Shown: positions 1 to 11,044, counted from the first letter of the stretch. The stretch: 64,000 nucleotides of DNA from Oncomelania hupensis (GCA_036898135.1 CM072516.1:16635836-16699835), one strand, 5' to 3'. A program made the numbers and translations. The notes: generated from the letters alone by a model not told the origin.

Positions 1-152
1 AGAACTATCCAATCCTATCCTATCCCGTAACTCAAAAGTCGTTGGGGCACCACAGATGATCGTTTCACCAGCGTACTCCATCTTTATCTGTCTTCAATAA
101 CTCAAATATTTAGGAACCATTGTATCAGACAATGGGTCCCCGACAGGAAGAC
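1..152 (-). mobile_element. RTE-type LINE 3' fragment with inverted 5' segment
   Basis: Positions 1-100 are the reverse complement of the last ~100 bases of the full-length RTE element at 7283-10639, starting with its tail (TATCC units). Positions 101-152 match the same element at about 10019-10068 but in the plus orientation. A 3' piece joined head-on to an inverted upstream piece, with ~480 bases missing between, is what twin priming leaves. The left edge is cut by the window. Confidence 0.85.
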
Positions 153-463
153 GAGAACGACAAAGAGCAAAAGTGACGTCACTATTTATATAAAGAAAAA
201 ACCGCCCCAAATGTCAACTAACCTATGCTGTAACAGATTACACGCATTCGCAGATTCAATGTCCTTTGTCATCAATCCCTTTGAAACCTTAACTAACAAT
301 GGTATTTTATTTTGTGTATTCTTTTTTAAATAACATATGTGAGAAATAACATATTCGTTCGTGTCGTGATTTACAAAAAATTCAGAAATTAAAAAAAAAC
401 AGACGTAGGTTACCGTAAAAATCAGATTCCTTCTCGCCAATCCTTTAAAACCTTAACTAACTA
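153..463. other. No gene; short direct repeat
   Basis: AT-rich sequence without a supported gene. A ~23-base direct repeat ending in ACCTTAACTAAC occurs at 274-297 and 439-461. Confidence 0.5.
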
Positions 464-520
464 TGTGTGTGTGAGCGTGCGTGTGTGTGTGTGTGTGAGC
501 GTGTGTGTGCGTGTGTGTGT
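464..520. repeat. (GT)n microsatellite
   Basis: Dinucleotide GT array with a few GAGC/GC interruptions. Confidence 0.95.
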
Positions 521-618
521 AGATAGGTAGAATTGCCGTTATTCTGACATACACATGAACCTCTACGTACTTTCTTTTGACGGCCCCGTTTTTTTGGCGA
601 TCAAAACAATGTTTCGTT

Positions 619-685
619 ATGGTTAGGGGTGTGTTAGGCTTAGGGTTAGGTTAAGGGTTGGGGTTATAGTTAGGGTTAGGGATAG
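619..685 (+). repeat. Degenerate TTAGGG-like interstitial repeat
   Basis: Repeated GGTTAGG, TTAGGG and TAGGGTTAGG words resemble the animal telomere repeat in degenerate form. It is followed by a short duplication of a GTCAAAATAATG word (about 707-736). It is either a relic of telomere sequence or part of a dispersed repeat. Nothing else is supported between 690 and 935. Confidence 0.6.
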
Positions 686-935
686 CTTCAAAAAATGGGA
701 AAATGTCAAAATAATGTTAAAAGTGTCAAAATAATGTGTGTAGAGTTTCATGACAGTCATCATAACGGCGTTTCTACACGGTTAATTGTGTGTGTGGGTG
801 GTGGGGGAGGGGGATGTTAAGGACAGGAGTAACATATTTGTGCTATTCTAAGACGCGAGGCATCAGATATATTTGCTCGTCCTTGTGATCTAGAATGAAA
901 GAGGAAGCAGAGGGACAGGAGAGGAAGATGAGGCC

Positions 936-1200
936 GATGACCCTGTAGCGCAGTTGATAGGGCGAATGTTTCCTATGTCAAAGGTCGTGGGTTCGAACCT
1001 CGCTGGGGAAGAACTGAAGCGGAACTTAGGTACGAGACGTTTCATGTTATCGAGGGTTTTCTCCGGTTACTCCTATTTCCTCCCTCCCTTCAATAATAAT
1101 ATTGGATGCAGTCAATCTAAAAACGATCTGTTTAGATCGTTGCGCTTTGAGTTCGATTGAAGAAAAAACGCGTGGTAGCATTCTGTATTATTTCTATTAT
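936..1200 (+). mobile_element. tRNA-derived SINE with (ATT)-type tail
   Basis: The head has a tRNA-like A box (TAGCGCAGTTGATAG, 946-960) and B box (GGTTCGAACCT, 990-1000), the internal RNA polymerase III promoter of a SINE. A pyrimidine-rich body (GTTTTCTCCGGTTACTCC, near 1056) follows. The 3' end (GCGCTTTGAG near 1142, then TGTATTATT near 1183) resembles the element ends at 51.7 kb and 60.6 kb. The compound triplet array begins at its tail. The head is too diverged to call a functional tRNA. Confidence 0.75.
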
Positions 1201-1467
<267 letters not shown>

Positions 1468-2179
1468 TAAATTTAGCATGAGATCCTAAATCCTTGTTGA
1501 TGTCTGAATGACCAAGAAATGACAGGAAAGTTTGGTCCCAAGTGCAACCTGCAACAAATGTTTCAGAATGAGTAAGGAGCCTGGCCCAGACCAAATATGA
1601 CCAACCAGTCGGCTGGTTTTTGGCCCAGAAACCGGATTGACTGACCAATCGCACTTTAACTAATATATATTTGCCACAGGAGACCAAAGTCTGACCTGCT
1701 GACATGATGCAAAACCATTGAAGATGGAAAACAACAGGAAAAAGGCCCGGCCAACTATTGCGGATACAGCTGTGCCCTGCTCCCTTCTTACTCTTCAATA
1801 TAGCTCCACAGCGAGTATCAGAGACGGGAAGCTAAGACATAAGCCTGTTACAAAAGACCTAATTGGCCTATGATATTCAGTATGACTCGGTCCTAAACTG
1901 ATAAATATAATAAGGAATACATAGTAAATCACAACAACTAGAAATATAGTGTGCCTTTATTAGACTGCATAATCGGAGGATTAATAAAATCCCTTATTGC
2001 CGACTCTACAAGATTTGCCAATAAAGTATCTACCAAATTCTCGAAAACGTTCTCTATTTAAACCTAACAGTATTTAGTTGGGAATTATTCCATTAGAATT
2101 GCAGACATACAAAATAAACGTGATTACACGTACATGTTTACATGTTTATAGTATTGTTACATTTTATTACCTTTTGCTG
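1468..2179. other. No feature recognised
   Basis: No coding signature, RNA gene or clear repeat was seen. The long minus-strand frame reaching into 1798 is only the extension of the triplet-array frame. Confidence 0.5.
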
Positions 2180-2252
2180 ACAACAAATACATGTTAGAAT
2201 TTCTCCTTGGAGATAATAAAGTTTTCTGAATCTGAATCTGAATCTGAAACCA
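2180..2252 (+). mobile_element. LINE 3' tail with (TGAATC)n
   Basis: GATAATAAAG (AATAAA-like signal) is followed by about four TGAATC units (2226-2250). This is the usual 3' end of CR1/I-type non-LTR retrotransposons with hexamer tails. No reverse transcriptase sequence is left upstream. Confidence 0.55.
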
Positions 2253-3306
2253 AGTACAGTAATAGATAACTAACTACAATACCACATGCATATAATATAC
2301 CTTATAAGGCATTGTTCGTTTTTATTAACTTTATATAGTGCTGGAAAACCTGATTCAAAACGATTACTGATCTTAACTGCAAATGTAAAAAGATGCAGAA
2401 TCACAAAAAGAGTATAAACACAAAATTGGAATGTTAAAGCTGTTGCGTTTAAAATCATTATTTCAACTTAGGTCTCAGTTGCATGTCCCACACTGACATT
2501 TGGTGTTCATGTTTTATGTGTGGATGGAAAGATCTAATTCACCGAATAAATAAGAACAAAAAAGCCCGAAGAAAACAAGCAACCTCTTTTATCATTGGTT
2601 TAAATGGCTCTCAAAGCGTTACGATTGGGGCACGAAACCTAACTTGGGCAAAAACGATACAACCAAACAGAACACAGTAATCACAAAGGGACTCCATTCC
2701 CCTCCCCAAACAAAAATGGTTCAAAGAACAATAAACAACTTTACGAGCGTAGCACGAAATCCAGCTTAGGCCAAAATGAAGCTGGCTTTGATTATGAAAT
2801 GCTGTTCTTTCTGGAAGGGGAAAAAAAAGAAAGAAGATAATGTGTCGTGCGCTGGATCAACGTAACAGCTCAAACGACAAAAAAGATAACTTCTTAAACA
2901 GTGCGTCACTGGATGATATACTGCGCCACGGAAGAAAATTTATCCTCAAAGAACGGCGATTGACTTCTTTCTTCTTGGTTGTTTTTTTTTTTTTTTTTTA
3001 AAGATGATTATCTCTGACTTCTACCATTCCTTCAAATTTACGAAAGAGTCTACGTCATTCAATTACCTACATAAAATACACGCCTACAAGTAATTCATAG
3101 GACAACTATTGCAAAACCTTTTACTTAAAAAAACAACAACACAACATCACAACAAAACTAAAACCAACTATGTAGCATAATCCCATTACGAAATAAAGCA
3201 AGCAGTATCAACCGTTTTACAATTATTACGCAACCGACTTCCAGAAAACAGATCTTTCTTTAATACCATTACAGACCGCATACATTTTTGCGTTCTGTGA
3301 CAACCG

Positions 3307-3308
<2 letters not shown>
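2253..3308. other. No gene; degenerate duplication
   Basis: AT-rich. Segments near 2605-2660 and 2715-2780 share an ACGAAA...CTTxGGCxAAA pattern, suggesting an old ~115-bp duplication. A T-run lies at about 2982-2999. Confidence 0.4.
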
Positions 3309-3339
<31 letters not shown>

Positions 3340-3349
3340 AAAAAAAAAA
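3309..3349. repeat. Poly-C / poly-A tract
   Basis: About 21 C followed directly by about 20 A. Homopolymer length here may be an assembly artefact. Confidence 0.9.
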
Positions 3350-4420
3350 CCCACATACAAAGCTAGAGCGTGGGTGTCATTGTTGTTAATTTAGACTTCC
3401 GCAAAACACTGGCACTTAAAACGATCGATAGAATGTTTTTAACTTAAAAGATTGTTTTTAAATAGTAACATTGTAGTGGATGTGCAGAGCATCTTCACAT
3501 AACGAATGCAGAAGTTATCTTAGTTCAGCCAACGTGACAGTACTTACACAACATTTTTTTTTTGTTGTCTTAAGTAAGACTTTTATTTTACACTTGCAAG
3601 GAAAAGGTTTGTTAATGTCATCCTGATCTTACACTAAGGTTTAAATTGTCTGTGCATTTATTCCTTCATCGTTATAATGAAGACCATTAGGTTCCTCATC
3701 ATCATCATCACCGTCGTGGTCGTCATAGTCATCGACTATGTTAATAACTATCCATGTTACTCACATTCACTCTGGTAACGGGGTACACGAAGGAATCACC
3801 GGTTCCTGTAAATTCGGTCAACGGAGAGGATTCGATGCCAGCGCCTTTGGAGTAACGATCCATCGAGAAGTAACGAGAGGTACGAAATTTCCACAAGAAT
3901 AGGTTTAACAGTACAAAATACTGTGCCACACACAACCAGATACAATACACGAGAACAAAATTTGTCAGCACAAATAAGTCCAATTGCCCACTAAGTTCAC
4001 TATACACATTTTAAACAATTGGGCAAACACAAACGAACAATCAATATAAATACTCGTGTGCATTCAATGGAACAGCAATAACACAGCGTACTTGATAACC
4101 TCAACGGTACTAGAATAATGATTAATATTTATTAACGCCCTTGGCATCCTACATAAGCTGTCAGCGCTGTGGTGCTAGGACCAACAACAATCCTACGTAC
4201 ACATATATAAATATTGTTAACGTGCCGCAAACAAAAATAAACATCCGCGTTTGGATAGTCTACAACAATTAACGTTTGAGGATGTCACAGGCACAAGAGA
4301 TGAGATTTCAATGACAGCGAACTCGATTCTGCTCTGGAAGATCACAAATAAGATAATGTGTCATGATGCTTTTATTTACAAGATAAGCCAATGAAATAAT
4401 AAATAAGATGGTGTGTCGAT
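3350..4420. other. No feature recognised
   Basis: An 88-codon minus-strand frame (3741-4007) contains hydrophobic stretches but has no family signature or splice context, so it is not annotated as a gene. Confidence 0.4.
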
Positions 4421-4603
4421 TTAGAAAAAAATAAGCTCAGAACACAATTAACATATAAATTATTTCGATAGTAAAAAGAAAAAAAAAAGTTTTGTTTGTA
4501 CTATGAAAATATTTTCAATGGTATTTATGTTCTGAGCTTTTTTTTCATTTTACTATCGAAATATTTTCTATGGTATTTATGTTCTGAGATTATTCTTTTC
4601 TAA
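4421..4603. repeat. Inverted repeat with nested direct repeat (MITE-like)
   Basis: The left arm (4421-4480) reads TTAGAAAA, CTCAGAACA, then TTTCGATAGTAAAA. The right arm (4546-4603) is its approximate reverse complement. A third copy of the arm, in the same orientation as the right arm, lies at about 4498-4540 (ATTTTC..TGGTATTTATGTTCTGAG). The arms could fold into a ~55-bp hairpin. No target-site duplication was seen, so its type is uncertain. Confidence 0.65.
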
Positions 4604-5608
4604 TAAATATATCTATTGTTTTCAAGTAGTAGCTTCTGCAGCTCTTTAGATTGTCAGGTGATAATAATTACAATGTAATTTAATTGTAAATATTACTCTC
4701 ATAAACAAAAGATTAATTAATTTGAAATAAATAAGTTAATTAATTAATGAAATAAATTTTTTCAAAAGACAAATTCCTACTTGTTACATGTTATTTAGTT
4801 AATTCCTCTAGCATCTTTATTTTACCGTACCTACACTCCAAGCCTCTTCTTCTTTTATTTATTTTTTTACTCTTTCTCCCCCACCTTATTCTTTATCTAC
4901 CCACCTGCACAAAGTCGCATTGCGGTCTTAAGGCGATGATACGCCTAATAAGACACGTGCAGAATCATCAGGTAGGCCGAGCTCGCTCTTATCAAATCAG
5001 CTCCATCAATACTACCGCCATATTTAGCGCGTTGGCAGTTTGTTTAGATAAAGGCACGGACGGAGTATCTGCGTGGGATGGGTAGGGAAAGGGGGTGGCC
5101 GGGGGACAATTAAAAAAACGCAACCGTTGTTATACAGAGACCATAGTTCTCTTTGCAAACTAGTCTCTTTCAGCGCAAAAGATCTGCCCAAAGAACCGCT
5201 GGTCTGAAGTTGTTGGGGCGAGTCAGGGTCGAATCAAAATCACTTTATGGGACACTTATTTTACGCTGTGCACTAAATACTGATGTACTGAAGTTCTTTT
5301 AACAAGCTCAGTCTGTACCTATCTCGTATGGTCTCTACTAAGTATACTAAGTATTACCGCGCGTGACAGTATCCTGCTGGGCTTGCCTGCTAAATATCAA
5401 AATTATTGCAAACATCATGACGGTGACTAAGTGTTGCTGCGTAAACCAGCTTCTTATCTTTGAGTTGTAACTATAAAGTCGCGACGGTATCTGCTTCCAA
5501 AAAAAAAAGGTGAATTCAAAATTGTAGTAAAATAGTGTGGTCCGCTAAGAATACAGAATTTATTCCGCCAAGTAATATTACTCAAGGAATTTGCTCCGAT
5601 GTTGTTAA
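4604..5608. other. No feature recognised
   Basis: AT-rich up to 4890. A less AT-rich block (4915-5260) contains GC-rich words but no tRNA-like boxes, open frame or repeat partner in this window. Confidence 0.4.
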
Positions 5609-5610
5609 AC

Positions 5611-5611
5611 A

Positions 5612-5652
<41 letters not shown>

Positions 5653-5673
5653 CATCATCATCATCATCATCAT
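5611..5673. repeat. (CA)n plus (TCA)n microsatellite
   Basis: About 20 CA units followed by eight TCA units. Confidence 0.95.
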
Positions 5674-6650
5674 TCCTCTCATACATGCACCACATCATTA
5701 TAAAATAATTAGCCTTTGGTTTAAATCTTTCGACTTACTATACAACTTATTGACACTAGCGTGCATATATACACATTCAGTATCCAGTAGATAAGGATCC
5801 CGTTTGATACTCAAGCGTTGCAGGGTAAAAACGAATTAACTATTAGGAAACATCTACGTAGAGCGCATATAAGTAACAATTGTTTTATTAAATTAATGTG
5901 CAGCTGGTACAACTTGATTATAAACGAACAGCTTTACTTTTACTTCAGCATTTCTCTGACATCTGAATCACGATTCAGAATTACTGCAAATGTGGAGTTT
6001 ATGATATAGCATTAGCACGGCCGTGCCCCAGCCCAGAGTCAAGCTTGCCTTCATTAAGTGCACTTCAGTGTGAGGTCAACACAGAGAAGCCCGGACCACC
6101 TGCCCCAACCAGACTATATAACTCCTGACACCCATGATCAGACGTAGGAAGATAAATTGGGAGAAATGAGTTCAGGAAAACACACACCTCCACCCACTCA
6201 CACATTCACACGCCCTCACACACATACTCAAACAAGCACGCACGAGCGTGTATCGTGGTTTTATATTAAAATATGTTTCAAAGACTTGGGTCCTGAGGTA
6301 AGTTTGCGTAACCCTGGCGAAAATAAAATTCTGATAAAATGCGCGGACAGGCAGACACACACACGCGCACACACCCCCACAGACAAACACACACACATAC
6401 ACAGAAATATGGACAACTCGAAAGCAATATGTCGCCGGTTAACAACCTTTGCAGCGGTATAATACAAACTCAATGCAAATATTACATCTTAAGTAGAGAG
6501 TGTAGCTAAATCTGTGCATGAAGACATAATTTAACCAGTTCGTGCTACAAATAACTGTCTACTCCCTTATATCGCCGAATCTTATTTTATTTGTTGGCAT
6601 GTTTGTTTGATATTTCACGCTCTAAGAGATAACATTGAAATAACATAACA
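5674..6650. other. No gene; CA-rich stretches
   Basis: Imperfect CA-rich tracts (6180-6245 and 6352-6402) make open frames in three phases. These are compositional rather than coding. Confidence 0.5.
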
Positions 6651-6705
6651 TATCATCATCATGATGATCATCATGATGATGATCATCATCATCATCAATC
6701 AATCA
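6651..6705. repeat. Mosaic ATC/GAT triplet array
   Basis: Short runs of ATC and GAT alternate, so that several small perfect palindromes are nested. Compare the longer strand switch at 1271/1272. Confidence 0.85.
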
Positions 6706-7125
6706 TCACCGTAGTCGCCGTCGTTCTTGCTACTGTTGCTGTTGATATTAACATTCAAGATATATTTAAATTATAGATTCCGAGGCTGCATTATTACCTA
6801 CCCAGTCATGGCAGCTCCAAATTTTAGGAACTTCTACGCTCAAATCCCCCTGGCCAAACCACATCAATCTAACCGCTAAGATCAACAATGCCATTATAAC
6901 AACACTCCTAGTCCTCATTTCCAAATAGGGTTCGCAATATAAACAATATCAATCTCCACACTACAAGCCCCGATTGTAGTTGAACAGCTTGGCAATGAAT
7001 GGACCCTTGTCCGATCTGCATCGATTTGTTAATTACCTGCACAGGTACCGCATAACAAAGACGTGGCCCCGTTATGGAGCAACTAAGGGAATCCAGAAAT
7101 AATTTAATTCTGTATGCTGGTGGTA
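6706..7125. other. No feature recognised
   Basis: Unique-looking sequence with no supported gene or RNA. Confidence 0.4.
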
Positions 7126-7187
7126 GTGATAGTGATGATGATGATGATGATCATGATAATGATGATGATGATGATGATGATGATGAA

Positions 7188-7220
<33 letters not shown>

Positions 7221-7262
7221 AATGATGATGATGATGATGATGATGGCGACGACAACGATGTT
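7126..7262. repeat. (GAT)n microsatellite
   Basis: About 40 GAT units with a few AAT, CAT and GAA interruptions. It ends 12 bases before the target-site duplication of the RTE element. Confidence 0.95.
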
Positions 7263-7355
7263 AATTAGAAAGTGTATACATTGCTCTGTGGGTTCGGGCA
7301 AATAGAATAGACCCAACGTTTCCCGGCGTGTCGTAAGAGGCGACTAACAGGGGTG

Positions 7356-7559
7356 ATGTTAGCACGGCATCACTGGGCGAAAGTCTTCTACACAGAAGTC
7401 ACCGGCCAGGGCGGAGGAACCTCACGTTACTACAGGTTCAACGACCACGTGCTCAGGGCCAAGGCGAGCCACACTGTATTCGTGGATTTCGGCTGTGGCC
7501 AACAGCCTGGAGAGGATTGGGCCCTGCCAGGTCTTTTTTGCCCAAGACACACTACATGA
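7356..7559 (+). CDS. Small upstream ORF of the RTE element
   Basis: This is a 67-codon frame inside the 5' leader, from an ATG at 7356 to a TGA at 7557-7559. That TGA overlaps the ATG of the long ORF as ATGA. The product would be small, with no domain I recognise; it is rich in Gly, His and Arg and has two Cys. Some RTE elements carry a short ORF1 before or overlapping ORF2, so it could be translated and allow termination-coupled reinitiation. It could equally be chance. No other copy in this window reaches far enough 5' to test conservation. Confidence 0.4.
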   Translation: MLARHHWAKVFYTEVTGQGGGTSRYYRFNDHVLRAKASHTVFVDFGCGQQPGEDWALPGLFCPRHTT

Positions 7560-10500
7560 TGACACAATCCACTAATTCCATACCGGATCGGTCGTCGCCC
7601 GGGCCGTCACCCGGCACAAGGACCGCGCCTTCCGTTGGCCACCAGGACGGAGGTGTTAAGTATGCTACTGATGGACAATATAGCAAGATCCGCACGAGAA
7701 ACAACATCGTCATAGGAACCTGGAACGTCAGGACCCTAACTGCGGAAGGAAAATTAGAAGAACTGGCCCACGAGCTGGACCACTATCGATGGAACGTTCT
7801 AGGTATCAGCGAACTGCGCTGGAAAGGCATAGGTGAAACAACGACTGACAAAGGCCACAAGCTCTATTTCAGCGGTAGAGATGACAGGCACGAACACGGC
7901 GTTGGATTCTTGGTCCACAAGAACATTCTAGCCACTGTCATGGGTTGCCGCCCAGTCTCCAGTAGACTCATTACCATCCGTCTGAGAGCAACCCCTTTCA
8001 ACATTACCATCATCCAGGCCTATGCCCCAACATCAGACTATGAAGACAGCGAAGTGGAGGATTTTTATGAAAATATACAGGCGGTCCTTGACCAAGTGCC
8101 GAAGAAGGACATAGTCATAGTGCAAGGCGACTGGAATGCCAAGGTTGGCCAAGATGCGCACCGCAACTGGGGAGACACATGCGGACCCCACTGCAACAAC
8201 GAGACAAATGACAGGGGTCTGAGGCTATTGGAGTTTGCCAGATACAACAATCTGGTACTGGCAAACACGCTTGGTCTCCACAAAAAATCCAGACGATGGA
8301 CATGGCACAGTCCCGGCGGGGAACATCACAACCAGATCGACTACATCATGGTCAAGAAACGCTTCAGATCAAGCATCAACATTGGCAGGACACGCACTTT
8401 TCCAGGAGCAGACATTGGAAGTGACCACGATCTCGTGATGATGTCTTTCCGGCTCCATTTGAAGAGAGTAAATACAGCAAAGTGCACTAGGCTGAAGTTC
8501 GACCTGGACAAACTGCAAGACCCGGAGGTGGCAAAAATATTTCAGGCCACAATTGGAGGGAAATTTGCACCACTGCTTATTTTGGGGGCAGGCGAAGTAG
8601 ATGTCAACACCATGACCAATACCTTCAACTCAGCTGTAACAGATGCCGCCACTGAGATCCTTGGCAAGCACCGACCAAAGAAGAAGCCGTGGATCACACC
8701 TGAACTTTTGGATCTGTGTGATAAACGAAGAGAGTTAAAAAAGAAAAAGAACACCTCACAGGGAGCTGATGTCTACCGAAAAATCAACAATGACATCCGA
8801 AAAGGCATGCGCACAGCAAAGGAGAACTGGATAGAAGATCAATGCCAGGAAATAGAGAACAATCTGAACAAGAACAACAGCAAGAAGGCCTACCAGACTG
8901 TGAAGCGGCTGACAAGTGTTAAACAGCCCAAAGTCTCCACTATCCAAAGCAAGTCTGGCATTTGCCTTACAGAAGAACAAGAAGTCTTGGACAGATGGAC
9001 AGAGTACTGCTCTGACCTTTACAACCATACACCAAATGGAGACCCATCAGTTCTAGCATGTCCCGAGAGCAGAGAAGAAGAAGAAATCCTCCCAATTCTC
9101 CGGGAAGAAGTTGAGGCAGCAGTGCAATCGCTGAAGAAAGGGAAGTCAGCGGGAGTGGACAACATACCAGCGGAACTGCTACAAGCAGGAGGAGAAGCGA
9201 TGACTGATGCTCTCACCATTATCTGTAACAAGATCTGGCAGAGTGGGGAATGGCCTACACCATGGACCCAGTCGCTTGTCATCACTCTTCCCAAAAAAGG
9301 TAACCTTCAGGAGTGTGAAAATTACCGCACCATCAGCCTCATCAGCCATCCCAGCAAGGTCCTCCTGAAAATAATACTCAACAGGTTGAAACCACAAGCT
9401 GAACAAATCATAGCTGAAGAACAAGCAGGATTCATGGCAGGGCGAAGTACCACTGAACAGATTTTCAACCTCAGAATAATCTGTGAGAAATACCTACAGC
9501 ACCAACAACATCTATATCATGTTTTCATAGACTTCAAGAAGGCATTTGACCGAGTCTGGCATGCAGCTCTATGGGCAACCATGAAAGTGTACAACATCAG
9601 CCCTAAAATTATAGAAGTCATCAAAAGCCTGTATGACAAGGCTACCAGTGCAGTCCTCCATAACAGCGTCATCGGGAACTGGTTCAGAACAACAATCGGT
9701 GTGCGTCAAGGATGCCTACTCTCTCCAACACTCTTCAACATCTTCCTAGAGCGCATCATGTCAGATGCTCTTGCAGATCACGAAGGCACAGTCAGCATAG
9801 GGGGCAGAGCAATCTCCAATCTTCGTTTTGCGGATGATATTGATGGATTGGCTGGAGAGGAACAAGAACTTGAACAGCTTGTACAGAGGCTTGACACCAC
9901 CTCCAGAGCTTATGGAATGGAAATAAGTGCAGAGAAGACCAAAATGATGACCAACAACACCAATGGCATCAACACGGACATCAAAGTACAAGGCCAATCC
10001 CTCAACACAGTGCACAGCTTCAAATATTTAGGAGCCATTGTGTCAGACAATGGGTCTCGAAAGGAAGTCCTCTCCAGGATCGCACAAACAACTGCTGCCC
10101 TGACAAGGTTGAAGCCCATTTGGAAAGACAGAACCATCAGTCTACATTCCAAAGTAAGACTGCTGCGATCTCTGGTCATCTCCATCTTCCTATATGCTTG
10201 CGAAGCATGGACCCTCACAGCAGATCTCCAACGAAGAATACAAAGCATGGAGATGAGGTGCTACAGAAGACTTCTGTGCATTTCCTATACCCAACACATC
10301 ACCAATGTTGAAGTCCGACAGACCATCACACAAGCCATTGGACAACACGATGACCTGCTCACAGTGGTGAAGAAACGGAAACTCCGATGGTATGGCCACA
10401 TCACCAGATCATCAGGCCTTGCAAAGACCATTCTGCAAGGCACAGTGCAAGGAGGTAGAAGAAGGGGGAGACCGAAAAAGAGGTGGGAGGACAACATTCG

Positions 10501-10624
10501 AGAATGGACTGGTTTGACACTGAGCGAAGCCACGAGGGCTGCTGAGGACAGAGAAAGATGGAGTATGCTGGTTAAGCGATCATCTGTGGTGCCCCTACGA
10601 CCTTCGGGTTATGGGACAGGATAG
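7556..10624 (+). CDS. RTE endonuclease/reverse transcriptase
   Basis: This 1022-residue polyprotein nicks target DNA and reverse-transcribes its own RNA in the nucleus (target-primed reverse transcription). The N-terminal AP-endonuclease-like domain covers roughly residues 51-310, with GTWNVRTL at 54, QGDWNAKVG at 190 and the catalytic SDHD at 289-292. The reverse transcriptase follows: QAGFMAGRS at 623, VFIDFKKAFDRV at 656 (first catalytic Asp 659), GVRQGCLLSP at 715 and the FADD box at 758-761. The C-terminus has a basic patch (RRRGRPKKRW, near 968) and a conserved Trp-rich end. I chose the first in-frame ATG (7556); a second ATG follows at once. No stop or frameshift interrupts it. The stop TAG (10622-10624) lies within the GGATA tail, so there is essentially no 3' UTR. 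Confidence 0.95.
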   Translation: MMTQSTNSIPDRSSPGPSPGTRTAPSVGHQDGGVKYATDGQYSKIRTRNNIVIGTWNVRTLTAEGKLEELAHELDHYRWNVLGISELRWKGIGETTTDKGHKLYFSGRDDRHEHGVGFLVHKNILATVMGCRPVSSRLITIRLRATPFNITIIQAYAPTSDYEDSEVEDFYENIQAVLDQVPKKDIVIVQGDWNAKVGQDAHRNWGDTCGPHCNNETNDRGLRLLEFARYNNLVLANTLGLHKKSRRWTWHSPGGEHHNQIDYIMVKKRFRSSINIGRTRTFPGADIGSDHDLVMMSFRLHLKRVNTAKCTRLKFDLDKLQDPEVAKIFQATIGGKFAPLLILGAGEVDVNTMTNTFNSAVTDAATEILGKHRPKKKPWITPELLDLCDKRRELKKKKNTSQGADVYRKINNDIRKGMRTAKENWIEDQCQEIENNLNKNNSKKAYQTVKRLTSVKQPKVSTIQSKSGICLTEEQEVLDRWTEYCSDLYNHTPNGDPSVLACPESREEEEILPILREEVEAAVQSLKKGKSAGVDNIPAELLQAGGEAMTDALTIICNKIWQSGEWPTPWTQSLVITLPKKGNLQECENYRTISLISHPSKVLLKIILNRLKPQAEQIIAEEQAGFMAGRSTTEQIFNLRIICEKYLQHQQHLYHVFIDFKKAFDRVWHAALWATMKVYNISPKIIEVIKSLYDKATSAVLHNSVIGNWFRTTIGVRQGCLLSPTLFNIFLERIMSDALADHEGTVSIGGRAISNLRFADDIDGLAGEEQELEQLVQRLDTTSRAYGMEISAEKTKMMTNNTNGINTDIKVQGQSLNTVHSFKYLGAIVSDNGSRKEVLSRIAQTTAALTRLKPIWKDRTISLHSKVRLLRSLVISIFLYACEAWTLTADLQRRIQSMEMRCYRRLLCISYTQHITNVEVRQTITQAIGQHDDLLTVVKKRKLRWYGHITRSSGLAKTILQGTVQGGRRRGRPKKRWEDNIREWTGLTLSEATRAAEDRERWSMLVKRSSVVPLRPSGYGTG

Positions 10625-10807
10625 GATAGGATAGGATAGGTATACATTTATTCCAAGGTTACCACTGTATTTCACATATTTATCTCACGAAAGCCTTTTA
10701 ATTCTAATAAGCTAGCAAAAATATTATTCTTCTAGGTTTGTTCTAATAGTTCACGCCTTTTGTGAATCGGGCAATCAATCTTTTTATACACTCTTTATCT
10801 TACTCTT

Positions 10808-11042
<235 letters not shown>

Positions 11043-11044
<2 letters not shown>

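Larger units (their letters stand above)
7283..10639 (+). mobile_element. Full-length RTE-type non-LTR retrotransposon
   Basis: The 3357-bp element is flanked by a perfect 9-bp target-site duplication, GTATACATT, at 7274-7282 and 10640-10648. It has a ~270-bp 5' leader, a small ORF, one long endonuclease/reverse-transcriptase ORF and a (GGATA)n tail (10617-10639). The leader holds a short hairpin, GTCG-7-CGAC, at 7330-7344. Single-ORF APE-RT architecture, ~3.3 kb size and a short simple-repeat tail are typical of the RTE clade. The intact ORF and clean duplication point to a recent insertion. Eight partial relatives lie elsewhere in this window. Confidence 0.95.
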
